DNA of 64,000 nt from Gallibacterium salpingitidis (GTDB taxonomy: Bacteria > Pseudomonadota > Gammaproteobacteria > Enterobacterales > Pasteurellaceae), in contig NZ_JTJL01000001.1 in NCBI RefSeq assembly GCF_001678495.1, positions 1-64,000 of the forward strand. Reading direction: 5' to 3'. Both the position numbers and the translations under genes were made by a program. Position 1 is the stretch's first letter; each line of letters starts with the position of its first letter. Below, one piece after another: positions 48,729 through 57,785 of the stretch. Below the pieces are notes generated by a model, which saw only the letters and a list, made by a program, of their open reading frames with translations, was not told the DNA's origin and searched no databases.

Positions 48729-49253
48729 ATGCAAAATTCAATTAATTGGCCGAAAGATTATACACCTGGTTTTACTGATAATTTCTGTTCAAATGAAGTG
48801 ATTGTTGCAGGATTAACTACTGCAGATGTCTGGAAATATCTTAATGATAGCAAGTATTGGCCGCATTATTACAGCAATGTATCAGATATCCAGTTTCACA
48901 ATGGTTATCAAGGTACTGCGTTGTATGAAAATGCACGTTTTTTCTTTAGAACTTTTGGTTTTCCAATTGAGGCTGAAATTACCGAATATGTCGCACCAGC
49001 AGCTGGACAACCAGCAAGAATTTCTTGGCATGGTTGGGATGGTGAAATGGGTAGTGAACAACGTTTAGATGTGATTCATGCATGGTTAATTGAAGATCTG
49101 GATGGCGGTCGTGTACGTATTTTGACGCAAGAATCGCAAAAAGGAAAACCAGCGCAAGAGTTAGCGAAGACAGTTCCAAATCCAATGATTAATGGACATC
49201 AAGAGTGGTTAGATGGGATTGTACGTAGTGCGAAAAATCAATTGGAAGTGTAG
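48729..49253 (+). CDS. SRPBCC-fold (polyketide cyclase/dehydrase-like) protein
   Basis: This 174-residue protein resembles the SRPBCC/START-like superfamily of hydrophobic-ligand-binding proteins. The clues are the N-terminal TTADVWKYLNDSKYWPHYYSN, a strand-rich middle and a long C-terminal helix (MINGHQEWLDGIVRSAKNQL). There is no signal peptide, so it is cytosolic. AAAGGA precedes the ATG. It lies three bases before the BOF-family gene and is divergent from a LysR regulator. Its ligand or reaction cannot be named. Confidence 0.72.
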   Translation: MQNSINWPKDYTPGFTDNFCSNEVIVAGLTTADVWKYLNDSKYWPHYYSNVSDIQFHNGYQGTALYENARFFFRTFGFPIEAEITEYVAPAAGQPARISWHGWDGEMGSEQRLDVIHAWLIEDLDGGRVRILTQESQKGKPAQELAKTVPNPMINGHQEWLDGIVRSAKNQLEV

Positions 49254-49256
49254 AAA

Positions 49257-49583
49257 ATGAAAAAACTTTCTTTCCTTGCATTATTGGCCTTTGTGGTGAG
49301 TATAGCGCCATCAACATATGCCGCGGAAGCAACACATACTGTCGCACAAGCGATGAAAGCAGAACAATACAGTACTGTCAAATTATCAGGAAAAATCATT
49401 AGCCGTATCGATGAGAAACGTTATCTATTTGAAGACGATACAGGCATATTAGAATTAAAAATTGATAAAAAGGTACAGCAGTATTCAACCATTCCCACAA
49501 AAGAGAAAATCTTGATTTATGGCAAAGTTGATCATTATGGTAAAAAAACGGAGGTGGACGTAATAAGTATTATCAAACAATAA
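49257..49583 (+). CDS. YgiW/YdeI-family periplasmic OB-fold (BOF) stress protein
   Basis: This 108-residue protein has a signal peptide (residues 1-22, ending STYA) and a bacterial OB fold. VKLSGKIISRIDEKRYLFEDDTGILELKIDKK (about residues 40-71) is followed by ILIYGKVDHYGKKTEVDVISI. The E. coli relatives YgiW and YdeI are periplasmic proteins linked to peroxide, acid and cationic peptide tolerance. It is translated right after the SRPBCC protein (three bases) and ends at a terminator. Confidence 0.85.
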   Translation: MKKLSFLALLAFVVSIAPSTYAAEATHTVAQAMKAEQYSTVKLSGKIISRIDEKRYLFEDDTGILELKIDKKVQQYSTIPTKEKILIYGKVDHYGKKTEVDVISIIKQ

Positions 49584-49621
49584 CATTTAATTAGATTACT
49601 CATTCATTCTGTGTTTAAGTG

Positions 49622-49660
49622 AACAGCTATTTTCTTGAGGGAAATAGCTGTTTTGTTTTT
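49622..49660 (+). terminator. Intrinsic terminator after the BOF-family gene
   Basis: AACAGCTATTT (49622-49632) and AAATAGCTGTT (49642-49652) form an 11-bp perfect stem with a 9-base loop, followed by TTGTTTTT. Confidence 0.9.
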
Positions 49661-49739
49661 CTATTCTGATTACATAGTAGAACTTAGTTAAATATTAATA
49701 TCAGTTTCGACTCCTTTCCATCATTTTATCTTTTGTTAT

Positions 49740-49756
49740 CTTTCGATATTCTTTCG
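49740..49756 (+). promoter_or_regulatory. Candidate GatR (DeoR-family) operator repeats
   Basis: CTTTCG occurs twice, at 49740-49745 and 49751-49756, 11 bases apart (one helical turn). An inverted copy CGAAAG lies at 49871-49876 just before the first gene. DeoR-family repressors often bind such TTTCG-type repeats. The assignment rests on position and repetition only. Confidence 0.35.
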
Positions 49757-49770
49757 TATAATTTCATTTA

Positions 49771-49792
49771 TTTTGTGATCTAGATCTTAAAT
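49771..49792 (+). promoter_or_regulatory. CRP-binding site of the galactitol operon
   Basis: The 22-mer contains TGTGATCTAGATC, identical to the core of the CRP consensus over 13 bases; the right-hand end deviates. It lies 97 bases before the first gene, a normal place for catabolite activation. Confidence 0.75.
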
Positions 49793-49889
49793 TTGAAAAA
49801 TTTCACTTTAAATAATAAAAAATAAGAATATGATTGCAATATCAAAAGATATTGAAAGTAATTAAAAAATCGAAAGGGAGAGAAATCTT

Positions 49890-50837
49890 ATGCCTACTTT
49901 GAAACAGCAGCGTTTACAGAAACTTTATGGGGAAGACAAAATTTTTCGTGCTCTTGCCATTGATCAGCGAGGGGCACTAAAGAGAATGTTAGGTGAAGAT
50001 GCAACAGATACACAATTGCAAACCTTTAAAGGACTAGTAGCAAATACATTAACGCCATATGCATCAGCAATTTTATTGGATCCTGAATATGGTTGGAAAG
50101 GTGCTGAATTAAAAGATAAAAACTGTGGTCTGATTATGGCTTATGAGAAGACTGGCTATGATAAAGCTAAGATTGGTCGTTTCCCAGACTTAATTGATGG
50201 AGTATCTGTAAAACGGTTAAAAGAGAAGGGGGCTGATGCAGTCAAGTTATTACTTTATATCGATATTGATGAAGGGGCAGTCATTAATGATGTAAAGATG
50301 GCTTTTGTTGAAAGAGTTGGTGCGGAATGTGTAGCCGAAGATATGCCATTTTTTTTAGAAATTTTAACTTATGATTCTTTAGTTTCGGATAAAAAAGAAT
50401 TCGAAAAGTTAAGACCACGTAAAGTGATTGATGCGATGAAATTATTTTCTGAATCACGATTTAATGTTGATGTATTAAAAGTAGAAGTACCTGTAAATAT
50501 GAATTTTGTGGAAGGTTTTGGCTCTGAGGTGCTTTATACGCAGGCACAGGCGAAATCTTTTTTTAAGGAACAATCAGAATCTACCCATTTGCCCTTTATT
50601 TTCTTGAGTGCTGGAGTTTCACCAGAATTATTTCAGGAAACATTGAAATTTGCGAAATCAGCAGGTTCACATTTTAATGGAGTGCTATGTGGGCGAGCAA
50701 CATGGGCTGGCGCTGCAGAAGTATTTAAAACAACAGATGCAGAAAATGCAAAAGTCTGGCTGTTAGATCAGGGGGTAAAAATTATCAAACAGTTAAATGT
50801 TGTTTTATCAGCGACAGCCAATGCAATTACAAAATAG
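49890..50837 (+). CDS. lacD: LacD-type class I tagatose-1,6-bisphosphate aldolase
   Basis: This aldolase probably cleaves D-tagatose 1,6-bisphosphate to dihydroxyacetone phosphate and glyceraldehyde 3-phosphate. The 315-residue protein has the LacD motif [14 protein letters not shown] (about residues 21-34), ILLDPEYGW (61-69) and the probable Schiff-base lysine K197 in VLKVEVPVN. Galactitol operons of enterobacteria use the unrelated class II enzyme GatY instead. LacD is best known from Firmicutes, while the related YihT acts on sulfofructose phosphate. It is the first gene of the gat operon, behind a CRP site, and lies 10 bases before gatZ. Confidence 0.88.
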   Translation: MPTLKQQRLQKLYGEDKIFRALAIDQRGALKRMLGEDATDTQLQTFKGLVANTLTPYASAILLDPEYGWKGAELKDKNCGLIMAYEKTGYDKAKIGRFPDLIDGVSVKRLKEKGADAVKLLLYIDIDEGAVINDVKMAFVERVGAECVAEDMPFFLEILTYDSLVSDKKEFEKLRPRKVIDAMKLFSESRFNVDVLKVEVPVNMNFVEGFGSEVLYTQAQAKSFFKEQSESTHLPFIFLSAGVSPELFQETLKFAKSAGSHFNGVLCGRATWAGAAEVFKTTDAENAKVWLLDQGVKIIKQLNVVLSATANAITK

Positions 50838-50847
50838 GGGGATAACA

Positions 50848-52119
50848 ATGAAAAAATTATTAAGAAATCATAAATCAGGTCAAGCGGTAGGGATTACTTC
50901 AGTGTGTTCTGCACATCCTTTGGTGATTGAAGCAGCATTTCGTTTTGATTTGAATTCACAAAATGATGTGTTAATTGAAGCAACATCAAATCAAGTCAAT
51001 CAATTTGGTGGTTATACAGGGATGAAACCGGTAGATTTCAAAAATTTCGTGTATAGCATTGCAGAAAAAGTTGGATTTCCAAAACAACGATTGATTTTGG
51101 GAGGAGATCATTTGGGGCCTAATTGTTGGCAAGGAGAAACGGCTACTGAAGCAATGAAAAAAGCCAAAGAATTAGTAGTGGAATATGCAAAAGCAGGTTT
51201 TACAAAAATTCATTTAGATGCATCAATGTCGTGTGCAGATGATCCAGTTCCATTGGATCCATTGGTAGTTGCAGATCGAGCGGCAGAATTATGTTTGGCA
51301 ATTGAAAGTGCATTATCGCCAGAACAGACAGCAAATATTAGCTATATTGTAGGTACAGAAGTACCTGTTCCAGGAGGTGAGGCTCATGCTATTTCAACAG
51401 TAGATGTAACAACAGTAGAGCGTGCAAAAGAAACCATTGAAACACATAGAGAAGCATTTGAGAAACGTGGTTTACGAAGTGCCTTTGATCGAGTTGTAGG
51501 TGTGGTTGTGCAACCAGGTGTAGAGTTTGATCATTCAAAAGTCATTTTATATAAACCAGAATTGGCAGCTGAATTATCAAAATTTATCGAGGAAACACCA
51601 TATATTTTCGAAGCGCATTCAACTGATTATCAAACACCAGCTGCATATCGTAATTTAGTGAAAGATCATTTTGCGATTTTGAAAGTTGGACCAGCTTTAA
51701 CGTTTGCGTTACGTGAAGCATTATTCGCTTTAGCTCGTGTTGAAGATGAATTGATATCACCTGAAAAAAGGAGTTATTTATTAGGTGTAATTGACCAAGT
51801 TATGCAAGATGAACCAAAATACTGGAGCAAATATTATTCATTGCAACATTCAAAAGCCATAATTGATCTACATTTCAGTTTATCTGATCGTATCCGTTAT
51901 TACTGGCCGAATGAACGTATTAATGCGGCGGTAGAAAAACTTATCGATAATTTATCACGAGAAGAAATACCATTAGGTTTATTAAGCCAATATTTACCTG
52001 ATCAATATCGTAAAGCGATTAAAGGTGAAATTGCTGTAAAACCGACAACACTTATTTTCGATAAAATTCAGCAAGTTCTTGCTGATTATGCCTATGGCTG
52101 TTATGGAGAAACAGTATGA
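50848..52119 (+). CDS. gatZ: GatZ/KbaZ-family protein of galactitol catabolism
   Basis: I use the ATG at 50848 (GGGGGA upstream), giving 423 residues; an earlier in-frame ATG lies inside the aldolase gene. Family motifs are [32 protein letters not shown] (about residues 85-96) and [10 protein letters not shown]. In E. coli GatZ is a non-catalytic partner needed by the class II aldolase GatY, but no gatY is present here. A GatZ-family protein of Agrobacterium has been described as a D-tagatose 6-phosphate 4-epimerase, which would suit an operon lacking both GatY and a tagatose-6-phosphate kinase. The function here is therefore open. It overlaps gatA by four bases. Confidence 0.88.
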   Translation: MKKLLRNHKSGQAVGITSVCSAHPLVIEAAFRFDLNSQNDVLIEATSNQVNQFGGYTGMKPVDFKNFVYSIAEKVGFPKQRLILGGDHLGPNCWQGETATEAMKKAKELVVEYAKAGFTKIHLDASMSCADDPVPLDPLVVADRAAELCLAIESALSPEQTANISYIVGTEVPVPGGEAHAISTVDVTTVERAKETIETHREAFEKRGLRSAFDRVVGVVVQPGVEFDHSKVILYKPELAAELSKFIEETPYIFEAHSTDYQTPAAYRNLVKDHFAILKVGPALTFALREALFALARVEDELISPEKRSYLLGVIDQVMQDEPKYWSKYYSLQHSKAIIDLHFSLSDRIRYYWPNERINAAVEKLIDNLSREEIPLGLLSQYLPDQYRKAIKGEIAVKPTTLIFDKIQQVLADYAYGCYGETV

Positions 52120-52562
52120 CACCAAATCTATTTATCAAAACCAATATTGAATTTGCGTCTTATGATGAAGTGTTTCATCACTTAGCAGATACTTTCATTA
52201 AAGAAGGAATTGTGAAAGAAAGCTATCGTGAGGCGATTTTTGAGCGTGAGGCCGATTTTCCAACAGGAATAATGTTAGAACATCATGCCGTTGCTATTCC
52301 GCATTGTGATGCAAGTCATGCACTTAAACCTGCTATTTGTGTGATTCGCCCTAATCAAGTTGTGAAATTTAATCGACCTGATGAGGATGGTACGGTGAAT
52401 GCTGAATTAATTATTGCTTTAGTGGTGACCGATCCAAAAGATCAATTGGTTATATTACGTAAGCTCTTCGGTAAATTACAAGATAATGATTTTGTCGAAG
52501 ATTTGATCAAAACGGCTGATATAGATTTACCAAATCTAATTCAGCAAAACTTACAACTTTAG
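52116..52562 (+). CDS. gatA: Galactitol PTS enzyme IIA
   Basis: GatA carries the first phosphoryl group in galactitol uptake, receiving it from HPr. The 148-residue protein is a PTS EIIA-2 (fructose/mannitol type) domain with the phosphorylated histidine H63 in [12 protein letters not shown], matching H62 of E. coli GatA. Its ATG overlaps the gatZ stop codon (ATGA), so it is translationally coupled. Confidence 0.94.
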   Translation: MTPNLFIKTNIEFASYDEVFHHLADTFIKEGIVKESYREAIFEREADFPTGIMLEHHAVAIPHCDASHALKPAICVIRPNQVVKFNRPDEDGTVNAELIIALVVTDPKDQLVILRKLFGKLQDNDFVEDLIKTADIDLPNLIQQNLQL

Positions 52563-52571
52563 GAGTGGATC

Positions 52572-52856
52572 ATGAAAAAGAAAGTTATTGTCGCTTGTGG
52601 TGGTGCAGTTGCAACTTCAACTTTGGCTGCTGAAGAAATTCAGGAGTTATGCAAAGAACATGGAATTTCATTGGAATTAGTGCAATGTCGTATTAATGAA
52701 ATTGATACTTATCTGGATGGAACAGACTTAATTTGTACTACTTCAAAATTGACTCGTGATTTTGGTGATATTCCATTAGTTCATGGTATGCCATTTGTAT
52801 CTGGTGTAGGTATAGATGAACTTAAGGAAAAAATAGTGGGTATTTTGAAAAACTAA
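52572..52856 (+). CDS. gatB: Galactitol PTS enzyme IIB
   Basis: GatB passes the phosphoryl group from GatA to galactitol bound by GatC. The 94-residue domain starts [17 protein letters not shown]9 is the phosphorylated cysteine in the P-loop. The length equals E. coli GatB. AGGAG precedes the ATG. Confidence 0.94.
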   Translation: MKKKVIVACGGAVATSTLAAEEIQELCKEHGISLELVQCRINEIDTYLDGTDLICTTSKLTRDFGDIPLVHGMPFVSGVGIDELKEKIVGILKN

Positions 52857-52898
52857 TAATGAGTTAGTTAAATAACCGATGACATAAGGGGGTAAATT

Positions 52899-54263
52899 AT
52901 GTTTTCTGAAATCATGCAGTATATTTTGGATCTTGGTCCTGCGGTAATGCTACCAATCCTAATTATTATTTTCTCATTAATACTAGGGATGAAATTTGGC
53001 GATTCCTTCAAATCTGGATTACAAATTGGTATTGGCTTTGTTGGGATTGGATTGGTAATCGGTTTGATGCTGGATAGTATTGGGCCAGCCGCAAAAGCTA
53101 TGGCTTATAATTTTGATATTGATTTACAAGTAATTGATTTGGGGTGGCCAGGTACAGCACCGATTACATGGGCATCGCAGATTGCATTAATTGCAATTCC
53201 AATTGCTATAGCAGTTAATATTTTAATGTTAGTGTTGAAAATGACACGTGTTGTAAATGTGGATATCTGGAATATTTGGCATATGACTTTTACTGGCGCA
53301 ATTGTGCATATCGCGACAGGTTCATATTGGTTGGGTATTTTAGGAGTCGTGATACATGCGGGATTTGCTTATAAATTGGGTGATTGGTTTAGTAGAGATA
53401 CTAAGCATTATTTCGAATTAGATGGTATCGCAGTTCCACATGGTACATCAGCCTATTTGGGACCAATTGCGGTATTGATTGATAGTATTATCGATAAAAT
53501 TCCTGGATTAAATAAGATTAATTTCTCAGTAGATAATTTACAGCAACGTTTCGGTACATTAGGTGAACCTGTTACTGTCGGTTTCATCATCGGGGCTATC
53601 ATTGGTATCTTAGCTGGTTATCCGATAAAAGATATTCTTCAATTAGCAGTAAAAACAGCGGCGGTTATGCTATTGATGCCTCGTGTCATTAAACCAATTA
53701 TGGATGGTTTAACTCCAATCGCAAAACATGCTCGTAAGAAATTACAAGCGAAATTCGGTGGTAAAGAATTTTTAATCGGTTTGGATCCTGCGTTATTACT
53801 TGGTCACTCTTCAGTTGTTTCGGCAAGTTTACTCTTTATTCCAGTCACAATTTTAATTGCAGTGTTGTTACCAACAAATAAAGTATTGCCATTTGGGGAT
53901 TTAGCGACTATCGGTTTCTTTGTTGCTATGGCTGTGGCAGTACATAAAGGTAATTTGTTTAGAACATTAGTTTCTGGAATCATCATTATGTCCATTACTT
54001 TATGGGTTGCTACACAAACTATTCCGTTAGTAACACAATTAGCAGCGAATGCTGGTACTTTAAAAACAGGCGAATTAGTTGGTTCAATGGATCAGGGTGG
54101 TGCGCCAATTACTTATCTACTGGTACAACTTCTAACTTTTGAAAATGTTGCTGGGCTGCTTGTCCTTGGTGTGGTGTATTTCTTAGCAATTTTCATGACA
54201 TGGAAACGGGCAAAAGCAGCTGAAAAAGCAGAATTAGCGACACAAAATGTGGTAGAGAAATAA
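52899..54263 (+). CDS. gatC: Galactitol PTS enzyme IIC
   Basis: GatC is the inner-membrane permease that imports galactitol as galactitol 1-phosphate. The 454-residue protein has about ten to twelve predicted hydrophobic segments. GatC-type motifs include GFVGIGLVIGLMLDSIGPAAKAM (about residues 47-69), DLGWPGTAPITWAS and LDPALLLGHSSVVSASLLFIP. AAGGGGG precedes the ATG. It lies between gatB and gatD. Confidence 0.95.
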   Translation: MFSEIMQYILDLGPAVMLPILIIIFSLILGMKFGDSFKSGLQIGIGFVGIGLVIGLMLDSIGPAAKAMAYNFDIDLQVIDLGWPGTAPITWASQIALIAIPIAIAVNILMLVLKMTRVVNVDIWNIWHMTFTGAIVHIATGSYWLGILGVVIHAGFAYKLGDWFSRDTKHYFELDGIAVPHGTSAYLGPIAVLIDSIIDKIPGLNKINFSVDNLQQRFGTLGEPVTVGFIIGAIIGILAGYPIKDILQLAVKTAAVMLLMPRVIKPIMDGLTPIAKHARKKLQAKFGGKEFLIGLDPALLLGHSSVVSASLLFIPVTILIAVLLPTNKVLPFGDLATIGFFVAMAVAVHKGNLFRTLVSGIIIMSITLWVATQTIPLVTQLAANAGTLKTGELVGSMDQGGAPITYLLVQLLTFENVAGLLVLGVVYFLAIFMTWKRAKAAEKAELATQNVVEK

Positions 54264-54274
54264 GAGGTGTAGAT

Positions 54275-55318
54275 ATGAGAGCAGCTGTTGTAAAAGCTAA
54301 TCGTGAGTTAGTAATTGAAAATATTGAAACTCCACAAATTGAAAACGCTGAAGATGTGTTAGTCAAAGTAAAATTTTCTGGAGTGTGTGGCTCAGATATT
54401 CCACGCATTTTTCATGAAGGTACGCATTTTTATCCTATAGTTTTAGGTCATGAATTTAGTGGATTTGTTGCTGAAACAGGGTCAAAAGCAACAGAGTTTA
54501 AAATTGGTGATCAAGTTATTTGTGCACCTTTATTACCATGTTTTGAATGTGAGGAGTGTAAAAAAGGATTTTATTCTCTTTGTAAAAATTACACTTTTGT
54601 TGGATCACGACGTAATGGGGCTAATGCGGAATATGTTTGTGTTAATAAACATAATTTAGTTAAAGTAAATGCTAAATCTAATCCGCTGTATAACTCATTT
54701 ATTGAACCAATTACTGTTGGGTTACATGCAATTAATTTAGCAAATGGTTGTGAAAACAAGAATGTCATTATTGTTGGCGCAGGTACTATTGGCCTGCTTG
54801 CTGCTCAAGCAGCAAAAGCACTTGGTGCAGAAACAGTAAGTGTGATTGATATCAATCAAGAGAAGTTGGATTTAGCCGAGGAGTTAGGTGTAGATAAAAC
54901 ATTTAACTCGATGAATTTAAGTGCAGAACAGATTTATGAGCAACTGAATGATAATCGGTTTGATCAGTTAATTCTGGAAACTGCTGGTGTGCCAAAAACA
55001 GTTGAATTGGCAATTCAGATTGCGGGGCCACGTGCGCAAATTGGTTTAATTGGCACTTTACACCATGATTTAACTTTAAATCAAAAAGTTTTTGGTCAAA
55101 TTCTGCGTAAAGAATTGATGGTTTTAGGGTCTTGGATGAATTATTCAAAACCATGGCCAGGTTCGGAATGGACAAAAGCTGCGGAATTAGTGGATAAAGG
55201 AAGTATTAAAATTGATCAACTAATTCTATCTGTCAATGATATTGAAGATTACATTGATGCAGTTAAAAAGCTTGATGGCAAACCGATGAACGGAAAAATT
55301 GTTCTAAAATTTGATTAA
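54275..55318 (+). CDS. gatD: Galactitol-1-phosphate 5-dehydrogenase
   Basis: GatD oxidises galactitol 1-phosphate to tagatose 6-phosphate with NAD. The 347-residue zinc MDR enzyme shows the catalytic zinc motifs (SGVCGSDIPRI, GHEFSGF), the structural zinc lobe (CFECEECKKGFYSLC) and the Rossmann loop VGAGTIGLLAA (about residues 167-177). It is the last gene of the gat operon, 11 bases after gatC, and is followed by a hairpin and gatR. Confidence 0.95.
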   Translation: MRAAVVKANRELVIENIETPQIENAEDVLVKVKFSGVCGSDIPRIFHEGTHFYPIVLGHEFSGFVAETGSKATEFKIGDQVICAPLLPCFECEECKKGFYSLCKNYTFVGSRRNGANAEYVCVNKHNLVKVNAKSNPLYNSFIEPITVGLHAINLANGCENKNVIIVGAGTIGLLAAQAAKALGAETVSVIDINQEKLDLAEELGVDKTFNSMNLSAEQIYEQLNDNRFDQLILETAGVPKTVELAIQIAGPRAQIGLIGTLHHDLTLNQKVFGQILRKELMVLGSWMNYSKPWPGSEWTKAAELVDKGSIKIDQLILSVNDIEDYIDAVKKLDGKPMNGKIVLKFD

Positions 55319-55357
55319 TTGAATGCTGAAATCAGCTATACTACCTCGAAAAGCCGG

Positions 55358-55388
55358 GAGCGTGTATATCTAAATAACACGCTCTTTC
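55358..55388 (+). terminator. Hairpin between gatD and gatR
   Basis: GAGCGTGT (55358-55365) and ACACGCTC (55377-55384) form an 8-bp perfect stem followed by TTTCC. The T tract is short, so read-through into gatR is possible. Confidence 0.55.
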
Positions 55389-55400
55389 CAAGGAGTTTAT

Positions 55401-56186
55401 ATGAATACGTTTGAACGTCGAAATACGATAATTGAATTATTACGCGAAAAAGGTTCTGTTGTAGTAGCAGAATTAGCGAAACAATTTAATGTTTCTGAAG
55501 TATCTATTCGTACAGATTTACGTGTTCTTGAAGAGCAAAATCTGCTGGTACGCTTTCATGGTGGCGCCGGTTTACCAACAAATCTTTCTCAACCACAAGC
55601 CCAGCAGGTACAGCAAGAAGAAACCTTGTTAGATGAACGTTATCAGCTTTCACGTGATCCAAAAATTGAAATTGCTAAAGTGGCAGTAGGCCTCGTAAAA
55701 GAAGGCGATACCATTATTCTTGATAGTGGAAGTACTACAATGATGCTTGCGATGGAGTTGGTGAAGGTGAAAAATATTACAGTGATTACGAATAATTTGC
55801 CTGCGGCTTCAATTCTTTCTGATTCACCTGATATTACATTAGTTATTTGTGGTGGTTATGTTCGCCATAAAACTCGTTCTATGCATGGTACGATGACAGA
55901 GAATTCTTTAAAAGGTATTCGTGCTGATCTTATGTTTGTTGGTGCTGATGGAGTAGATCCTAAAGTAGGATTAACAACTTTCAATGAAGGGTACGGTATC
56001 AGTGTGGTAATGGCAGATATTTCAGCAAAGGTTATCTGTGTAGTAGATTCTACGAAGTTTAATCGAAGTGGCTTTAATTTAGTATTACCGATGAATAAAG
56101 TTGATTTGCTCATTACTAATAGAAATATCTCTGAACAAACTAAATTAGAATTAAGTAATTCAGGTGTTGAATTCAAATTAGCTTAA
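55401..56186 (+). CDS. gatR: DeoR-family repressor of the galactitol operon
   Basis: This 261-residue protein has a DeoR helix-turn-helix at residues 3-56 (RRNTIIELLREKGSVVVAELAKQFNVSEVSIRTDLRVLEEQ) and the DeoR_C sugar-phosphate sensor domain (DSGSTTMMLAMEL near residue 112, FVGADGVDPKVGLTTFNE near 176). Its position after gatD matches GatR of other gat loci. It probably releases DNA on binding a pathway sugar phosphate. AAGGAG precedes the ATG. Confidence 0.9.
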   Translation: MNTFERRNTIIELLREKGSVVVAELAKQFNVSEVSIRTDLRVLEEQNLLVRFHGGAGLPTNLSQPQAQQVQQEETLLDERYQLSRDPKIEIAKVAVGLVKEGDTIILDSGSTTMMLAMELVKVKNITVITNNLPAASILSDSPDITLVICGGYVRHKTRSMHGTMTENSLKGIRADLMFVGADGVDPKVGLTTFNEGYGISVVMADISAKVICVVDSTKFNRSGFNLVLPMNKVDLLITNRNISEQTKLELSNSGVEFKLA

Positions 56187-56346
56187 TTTATTACCACTTA
56201 TTATTTTGTTCTAAGTCTTGCATTTTAATTATTTCTTATTTGGAAACGATGTTTTGCAAAAAACATCATTGTTCCCTGTGCCACAGTTATCTAAACTGCA
56301 ACAATCTTTTTATGATTTCTCATATTTTTTAATGGAGTATTTTTAA

Positions 56347-56895
56347 ATGAGCAAATTAGCAATTGTTTATTTTTCAGGTTATGGTCATACCCGTAAAATC
56401 GCCGAAGCGGCAGTAAGACCAGGTGTAGAATTAGTTGAAATCGATCAAAATGGTGAATTAACAGAGGCACAATGGCAAACATTAAATCAAGCTGATGCTA
56501 TTGTGTTTGGTGCGCCAACTTATATGGGTAATGCACCATGGCAATTTAAGAAATTTGCTGATGCGACATCTAAAATTTGGTTTGTTAGAGGTTGGCAAGA
56601 TAAAGTTTTTGGTGGCTTTACTAACAGTGCAAGTTTTAATGGTGATAAACAAGTAACCTTAATTTCAATGCAAACTTTAGCTTCACAACATGGTGGTATT
56701 TGGGTGAGTTTAGGCTTGGCTTCGGCAAATAGCAAAGCAGCACAACGTACTGATATTAATAACTTAGGTGGTTCAGTTGGTGCATTAGTACAAACTCCGG
56801 CAGATGCTTCTGTTGAGGAAATCCCACAAGGTGATATCGAAACAGTTAAGGCTTATGTTGCACGAGTACAACAAATTGCAGATAAATTAGCGTAA
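56347..56895 (+). CDS. Flavodoxin-fold NAD(P)H-oxidoreductase-like protein (WrbA-like)
   Basis: This 182-residue protein has a flavodoxin fold. The FMN phosphate loop is YFSGYGHTRKIAEA (residues 8-21), and VFGAPTYMGNAPWQFKKFAD (about 54-73) and the flavin-contacting FGGFTNSASFNGDKQVTLISM follow. It is shorter than WrbA and closer to generic flavodoxin-family quinone or azo reductases. No partner gene is evident. It ends at a clear terminator. Confidence 0.82.
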   Translation: MSKLAIVYFSGYGHTRKIAEAAVRPGVELVEIDQNGELTEAQWQTLNQADAIVFGAPTYMGNAPWQFKKFADATSKIWFVRGWQDKVFGGFTNSASFNGDKQVTLISMQTLASQHGGIWVSLGLASANSKAAQRTDINNLGGSVGALVQTPADASVEEIPQGDIETVKAYVARVQQIADKLA

Positions 56896-56960
56896 TCCAT
56901 ATTTATACTGCAACAAGGAATGTGCAGTAATATTGGTGAAAGGAGATCAGCAACAAGAAG

Positions 56961-57000
56961 TTGGACTATTTTGCGTTATACACAAGATAGTCCAATTTTT
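56961..57000 (+). terminator. Intrinsic terminator of the flavodoxin-like gene
   Basis: Arms at 56961-56973 and 56983-56995 pair over 13 positions with one G-T, followed by five T. It lies at the convergent junction with the phosphoesterase gene. Confidence 0.85.
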
Positions 57001-57526
57001 ATGCCTCACTGAAAAAAGCCAAAATGGTTTCTATACTAACGGGTTTCATTTGATTGGCATCGACACCAACATCATATCGTAATAGCTTGTTGGCACGATT
57101 ATTAAAATTGTATTCGGCGCGATTGTGCTGATGACCATGTAAATGGTAAGCGCCACGATAGAAGCCGTCCCATTCCGCAATTGGATAATGAAATAACACA
57201 AAAGCTGCATTTTTATAATGTAGAGTGTAATAGTCTTTTACCCAAACAAATAAACTGCGGTCAAACTCTTTTTGCTCCAGATAATGTTCATGATTACCGC
57301 GAATCAGATATTTTTTACCATTTAATTGGCGCAGAACAGTATTAGCACGTTCCGCGCCTTTTAAGGTGAGATCGCCTAGAATATAAATTTCGTCTGATGG
57401 TGTAACAGTGTTATTCCAATTACGAATTAATGCACTATCCATTTGTTCAGCATTACGGAATGGTCTATTGGTATGTTTGATAATATTGTCATGGTAAAAA
57501 TGGAGATCAGAAGTGAAATAAATCAT
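56999..57526 (-). CDS. Calcineurin-like metallophosphoesterase
   Basis: This 175-residue cytosolic protein shows the five metallophosphoesterase motifs in order: DLHFYHDN (residues 7-14), GDLTLKG (about 51-57), RGNHEHY, FHYPIAEWDG and HGHQHN. It belongs to the small YfcE/MJ0912-like group of phosphodiesterases. The substrate is unknown. It is convergent with the flavodoxin-like gene and divergent from nothing obvious; the tRNA-Sec gene lies upstream on the same strand. Confidence 0.85.
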   Translation of the reverse strand: MIYFTSDLHFYHDNIIKHTNRPFRNAEQMDSALIRNWNNTVTPSDEIYILGDLTLKGAERANTVLRQLNGKKYLIRGNHEHYLEQKEFDRSLFVWVKDYYTLHYKNAAFVLFHYPIAEWDGFYRGAYHLHGHQHNRAEYNFNNRANKLLRYDVGVDANQMKPVSIETILAFFSEA

Positions 57527-57585
57527 AACAGATACCTTTTGATGTCGAAGGATTTATTGGTTAGGAGCTTATCTGGCAATATTTC

Positions 57586-57680
57586 TGGCGGAAAGTCATG
57601 GGAGTCGAACCCACCCAAGACTGCTGGCAGCCTTAACAGGATTTGAAGTCCTGCCGCCTCACCGGAGACGACGACCTTCC
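57586..57680 (-). tRNA. selC: tRNA-Sec (anticodon TCA)
   Basis: Read on the minus strand this is a 95-base selenocysteine tRNA including the encoded CCA. It has the diagnostic 8-bp acceptor stem (GGAAGGTC pairing with GACTTTCC, one G-T), a 6-bp anticodon stem with loop CTTCAAA (anticodon TCA, complement of 57644-57646), a long variable arm and GGTTCGACTCC in the T arm. The sequence is very close to E. coli selC. It is divergent from selA by about 105 bases. Confidence 0.97.
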
Positions 57681-57785
57681 ACACTGATTATTCACGAAGA
57701 ACATTGGGAAAAGAGGCTTCATTTTACTGAATTTTTTCGATAAAAACAGTATTATTTAAGTCTGCTTAATGATTAGGAAATACTT

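Larger units (their letters stand above)
49584..49889 (+). other. Noncoding region upstream of the galactitol operon
   Basis: This 306-base gap contains no plausible gene. It holds the terminator of the preceding operon (49622-49658), repeated TTTCG-type motifs that may bind GatR (49740-49756) and a strong CRP site (49771-49792). The ribosome-binding site of the first gene (AAAGGGAGAG) ends it. Most of the rest is very AT-rich. Confidence 0.8.

Noticed and set aside
50797-50847. GatZ start inside the aldolase gene
   Set aside because: The ATG at 50848 has a strong ribosome-binding site and matches the family start; the upstream codons are the aldolase C-terminus in another frame.
56248-56267. 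GATGTTTT/AAAACATC hairpin after gatR as a terminator
   Set aside because: The stem is AT-rich and no T tract follows; it may be chance in AT-rich DNA.
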